A stretch of 64,000 nucleotides of DNA from Azospirillum doebereinerae (GTDB taxonomy: Bacteria; Pseudomonadota; Alphaproteobacteria; Azospirillales; Azospirillaceae), in assembly GCF_003989665.1 (NCBI RefSeq), contig NZ_RZIJ01000006.1, forward strand, positions 62,001-126,000. The letters are read 5' to 3'. This document shows positions 61,531 to 64,000 of the stretch, piece after piece; position 1 is the first letter of the stretch; each line of letters begins with the position of its first letter. Made by a program: the position numbers and the translations under genes. Under the pieces are notes generated by a model. The model made no database searches and was not told the origin of the DNA. It saw only the letters and a list, made by a program, of their open reading frames with translations.

Positions 61531-61666
61531 CCCTCTCCCGCCCCGGGAGAGGGTGGCCCGCAGGGCCGGGTGAGGGGCTATCGGGTGTGGTACGAAATCC
61601 ATGTCCCGATAGCCCCTCACCCTCCCCGCTTCGCGGGTCCCCTCCCTCTCCCGGGGCGGGAGAGGG
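61531..61666. repeat. Long intergenic inverted repeat, copy 3
   Basis: Perfect 23-bp outer arms (61531-61553 and 61644-61666) and inner arms GTGAGGGGCTATCGGG / CCCGATAGCCCCTCAC make a 136-bp nearly self-complementary element. It lies between the convergent Usp and DUF934 genes. Confidence 0.9.
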
Positions 61667-61670
61667 CGTT

Positions 61671-62171
61671 TTACCCCGCGCCCAATCTGCGGCGGAGCAG
61701 GGACAGCGGTTGCGTGTCGTCCAGGCTGGGCTGGAAGGCGACGGTGATCTCCGTCAGGGCGTCGGCCCAGCTCTCGACGTTGGTGCCTTCCGGCGCCTCG
61801 ACCGAGGTGAAGCCGGTCCGCATCAGGAACTGGTACTGGTCGGGAATCACATGGCCGACCGCGCGGATCTCGCCGGTGTAGCCATAGCGCTCCCGCAGCT
61901 CGCGCGCCGTGGAGAAACCGCGCCCGTCGCGGAACTTCGGGAACTCCACCGCGACCAGCGCGAAGCGGTCGAGGTCGGCCGCGACGGCGCCGGCCAGCGT
62001 GCCGCCCTTCAGACGCACGCCCAGCTTGGCGTTGCGGCCGTCGAAGCTGGCGCGCTCGGCCTGCCAGCGCTCGAAGCTGATGATGGCCGGGCGGTCGTTG
62101 GGCACCGGCTCCCCGTCGGGGATGAGGCTCCAGGAATCCTCGGCGACGCGGCCCTGCTCAATCAGCGGCAT
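61671..62171 (-). CDS. DUF934 domain protein of the sulfite reductase operon
   Basis: The 166-residue cytoplasmic protein is of the DUF934 family, which is almost always found next to CysI/nitrite-sulfite reductase genes in alphaproteobacteria. Visible family features are AIISFERWQAERASFDGR, VALVAVEFPKFRDGRGFSTARELRERYGYTGEIRAVGHVIPDQYQFLMRTGF split over the middle. Its biochemical role is unknown; an accessory or electron-transfer function is inferred from context. It overlaps the cysI stop by 14 bases and has its own SD (AAGGAGAG). Confidence 0.85.
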   Translation of the reverse strand: MPLIEQGRVAEDSWSLIPDGEPVPNDRPAIISFERWQAERASFDGRNAKLGVRLKGGTLAGAVAADLDRFALVAVEFPKFRDGRGFSTARELRERYGYTGEIRAVGHVIPDQYQFLMRTGFTSVEAPEGTNVESWADALTEITVAFQPSLDDTQPLSLLRRRLGAG

Positions 62172-63849
62172 AGATTCTCTCCTTGAACGGGGCGTGGCCG
62201 ACGCGCTTGAGGGTGTCGACGAAGCGTTCGTCCTCTCCGGTCCGGTTGGCCAGATAGACCTCGACGATGGCCTCGATGGCGTCCACCGCCTCGGTCTCGG
62301 TCACCGCCGGGCCGAGGATGTCGCCGATGGCGGTCGTCAGGGTCGGGTCGCCGCCCACCGTGATCTGGTAGAATTCGGTGCCCTTCTTGTCGACGCCCAG
62401 GATGCCGATGGCGGCGATGTGATGGTGGCCGCAGGCGTTGATGCAGCCGCTGATCTTGATGCCCAGCTCGCCGATGGTGCGCTGGCGGATCGGGTCGGCG
62501 AAGCGGGCCGAGATCGCCTGCGCCAGCGGGATGGAGCGGGCGTTGGCCAGCGCGCAATAATCCAGGCCGGGGCATGCGATGATGTCGCCGATCAGCCCGG
62601 CGTTGGCGGTGCCCAGCCCGGCGGCGTCGAGTTGCTGCCACAGGTCGTACAGCTCGTCCTGCTTGACGTGGGCCAGCACGATGTTCTGCACATGGCTGAC
62701 GCGCAGCTCGCCGAAGCTGTGGCGCTCGGCCAGATCGGCGATCAGGTCCATCTGGTCGCAGGTGGCGTCGCCGGGGATGCCGCCGGGCGGCTTCAACGAG
62801 ATGGTGGCGATGGCGTAGCCGGGAGCCCGGTGCTCCGCGACGTTCACCGCCACCCAGTTGGCGAAGGCCGGGTCGGTGGCCTTGGCGCGCTCCAGGATGT
62901 CGGAGCGTTCCGCCAGCTCCTCGAAGGGCGGCGGGGCGAAATGCTTGCGGATCTCGGCGACGATCTCCGGGGCCATGCGGTATTTCGGGCCGCGCAGCCG
63001 CTCGAACTCCTCCTCGACCTCCTGGCGGAACGTGTCGAGGCCCAACTCGTGGACCAGGATCTTGATGCGCGCCTTGTAGATGTTGTCGCGCCGGCCGTAC
63101 TGGTTGTAGACGCGCAGGATCGCTTCGAGATAGGCGACGAAGTCCTCCTCGGCGACCCACTCGCGCACCAGCTTGCCGATGAAGGGCGAGCGCCCCAGAC
63201 CGCCGCCGACGTAGAAGGTGAAGCCGGCCTCGCCCGCCTCGTTGCGCCGGGCCAGCAGGCCGACGTCGTGGACGCGCACGGCGGCGCGGTCGCTCGACGC
63301 GCCCGAGATGGCGATCTTGAACTTGCGCGGCAGATAGGTGAACTCGGGGTGCAGCGTCGTCCACTGCCGCAGGATCTCGGCGTAGACGCGGCCGTCCACG
63401 ACCTCGTCCGCGGCGGCGCCGACGAACTGGTCGGTGGTGACGTTGCGCACGCAGTTGCCGCTGGTTTGCAGCGCGTGCATGTCCACGTCGGCCAGCTCGT
63501 TCAGGATCGCCGGGGTGTCCTCCAGCTTGATCCAGTTGTATTGCAGGTTCTGGCGCGTGGTGAAATGGCCGTAGCCCCGGTCGTATTTCCGCCCGATCTC
63601 CGACAGCTTGCGGAGCTGGACCGCGCTCATCACCCCGTAGGGCACGGCGATGCGCAGCATGTAGGCGTGGAGCTGGAGGTAGAGGCCGTTCATCAGCCGG
63701 ATCGGCTTGAACTCCTCCTCCGTCAGCTCGCCGGCCAGACGGCGCTCGACCTGTTTGCGGAACTGCTCGACGCGTTCGCCGACGAAGCGGCGGTCGATCT
63801 CGTCGTAATGGTAGATCCCGGCGCGGGCGCCGGGCGCGATGTGGTTCAT
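62158..63849 (-). CDS. cysI: Sulfite (or nitrite) reductase, sirohaem type
   Basis: The 563-residue cytoplasmic enzyme reduces sulfite to sulfide in cysteine synthesis. The four [4Fe-4S]/sirohaem cysteines are C426, C432 (CPGLDYC) and C469, C473 (CINACGHH). Two repeats of the ferredoxin-like half-domain are visible (GHFTTRQNLQYNW and GELRVSHVQNIVLAHVK). The two neighbours DUF2849 and DUF934 mark the assimilatory sulfite-reductase operon of alphaproteobacteria and favour sulfite as substrate. A GGGAA SD precedes the ATG. Confidence 0.9.
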   Translation of the reverse strand: MNHIAPGARAGIYHYDEIDRRFVGERVEQFRKQVERRLAGELTEEEFKPIRLMNGLYLQLHAYMLRIAVPYGVMSAVQLRKLSEIGRKYDRGYGHFTTRQNLQYNWIKLEDTPAILNELADVDMHALQTSGNCVRNVTTDQFVGAAADEVVDGRVYAEILRQWTTLHPEFTYLPRKFKIAISGASSDRAAVRVHDVGLLARRNEAGEAGFTFYVGGGLGRSPFIGKLVREWVAEEDFVAYLEAILRVYNQYGRRDNIYKARIKILVHELGLDTFRQEVEEEFERLRGPKYRMAPEIVAEIRKHFAPPPFEELAERSDILERAKATDPAFANWVAVNVAEHRAPGYAIATISLKPPGGIPGDATCDQMDLIADLAERHSFGELRVSHVQNIVLAHVKQDELYDLWQQLDAAGLGTANAGLIGDIIACPGLDYCALANARSIPLAQAISARFADPIRQRTIGELGIKISGCINACGHHHIAAIGILGVDKKGTEFYQITVGGDPTLTTAIGDILGPAVTETEAVDAIEAIVEVYLANRTGEDERFVDTLKRVGHAPFKERIYAAD

Positions 63850-63881
63850 GTCACTGTTCCCAAGGCCGGGGGGACGGAAGG

Positions 63882-64000
63882 TCAGGCCGCGGCCTGCTTG
63901 CCGAGGTCGAGACGGACGGAGGGGCCGAGCGCGCGGATGCGCTCGCGCATCTTGACCGGAACGGGGACGCCGTTCTCCGTCTCGACGTCGAAGGCGTAGA
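63882..64000 (-). CDS. DUF2849 domain protein, C-terminal part
   Basis: Only about 39 codons are inside the window; the gene continues beyond the right edge. The C-terminal sequence YAFDVETENGVPVPV followed by MRERIRALGPSVRLDLGKQA fits the DUF2849 family, which precedes cysI in this operon type. It is about 30 bases upstream of cysI on the same strand. Function unknown; linked to sulfur assimilation by context. Confidence 0.75.
   Translation of the reverse strand, partial: YAFDVETENGVPVPVKMRERIRALGPSVRLDLGKQAAA

Overview
The window is a gene-dense stretch of a high-GC (about two-thirds G+C) alphaproteobacterial chromosome or chromid, most likely Azospirillum or a close Rhodospirillales relative. 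This is inferred from the G+C content, the alphaproteobacterial-type LexA box (GTTC-N7-GTTC), EcfG-like promoter motifs, a phasin, an LdtR-like MarR regulator and the DUF2849-cysI-DUF934 sulfite reductase cluster. I saw no rRNA, tRNA, CRISPR array, prophage, transposase or integrase, so it reads as core-like sequence with some poorly characterised islands.

Layout. 1-2.5 kb: the end of an inositol-monophosphatase-like gene, an AraC regulator, a YdcZ-type transporter and a universal stress protein. 2.7-5.3 kb: a TPP-riboswitch-controlled ABC transporter (thiZXY-like) for a thiamine precursor. 5.4-6.6 kb: a histone-deacetylase-fold amidohydrolase. 6.7-10.5 kb: the least characterised region, with two translationally coupled membrane-anchored coiled-coil proteins facing a gene that fuses a helix-turn-helix-like domain, a long Pro/Ala/Glu linker and a ParA-like P-loop ATPase, then a proline-rich protein on the opposite strand. 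10.6-13.1 kb: a receiver-only response regulator, a divergent SSB behind a LexA box and a radical SAM protein. 13.1-17.8 kb: lytic transglycosylase, dapA, smpB and an RsmC-like methyltransferase. 17.8-25.8 kb: AraC, PEBP, hemB, phosphoesterase and lipid-kinase genes, a 3-hydroxyisobutyryl-CoA hydrolase, an LdtR-like regulator and an Na+/H+ antiporter. 25.9-30.1 kb: a branched-chain-type ABC uptake system without its ATPases, then a phasin.

30.1-38.2 kb: rlmJ, a small lytic transglycosylase, a TPR-methyltransferase, a degenerate PhoD-like protein, a split anti-sigma-factor-like pair, a stress-type SDR, an ECF sigma factor and a GNAT enzyme. 38.4-45.9 kb: glycogen phosphorylase, an HAD phosphatase, moaD-moaE, yqgE, a DsbD-type reductase and a peroxiredoxin. 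46.1-54.7 kb: SpoU methyltransferase, GNAT and mltA, an RsmB-type methyltransferase, pepA, holC, a receiver-histidine kinase and a class II glutamine amidotransferase. 54.9-64 kb: a DUF2125 protein, chaC, a LysR/quinone-reductase divergent pair, an M1-like peptidase, a second universal stress protein and the sulfite-reductase operon running off the right edge.

Shared themes are envelope maintenance (three lytic transglycosylases, an LdtR-like regulator, a DsbD-type protein), stress response (Usp proteins, ECF and anti-sigma elements, SDR, peroxiredoxin, SOS-type ssb) and translation or rRNA modification (smpB, rlmJ, RsmC-, RsmB- and SpoU-type enzymes). Three intergenic spaces carry members of one long inverted-repeat family. 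Convergent gene pairs are often separated by strong bidirectional hairpin terminators.
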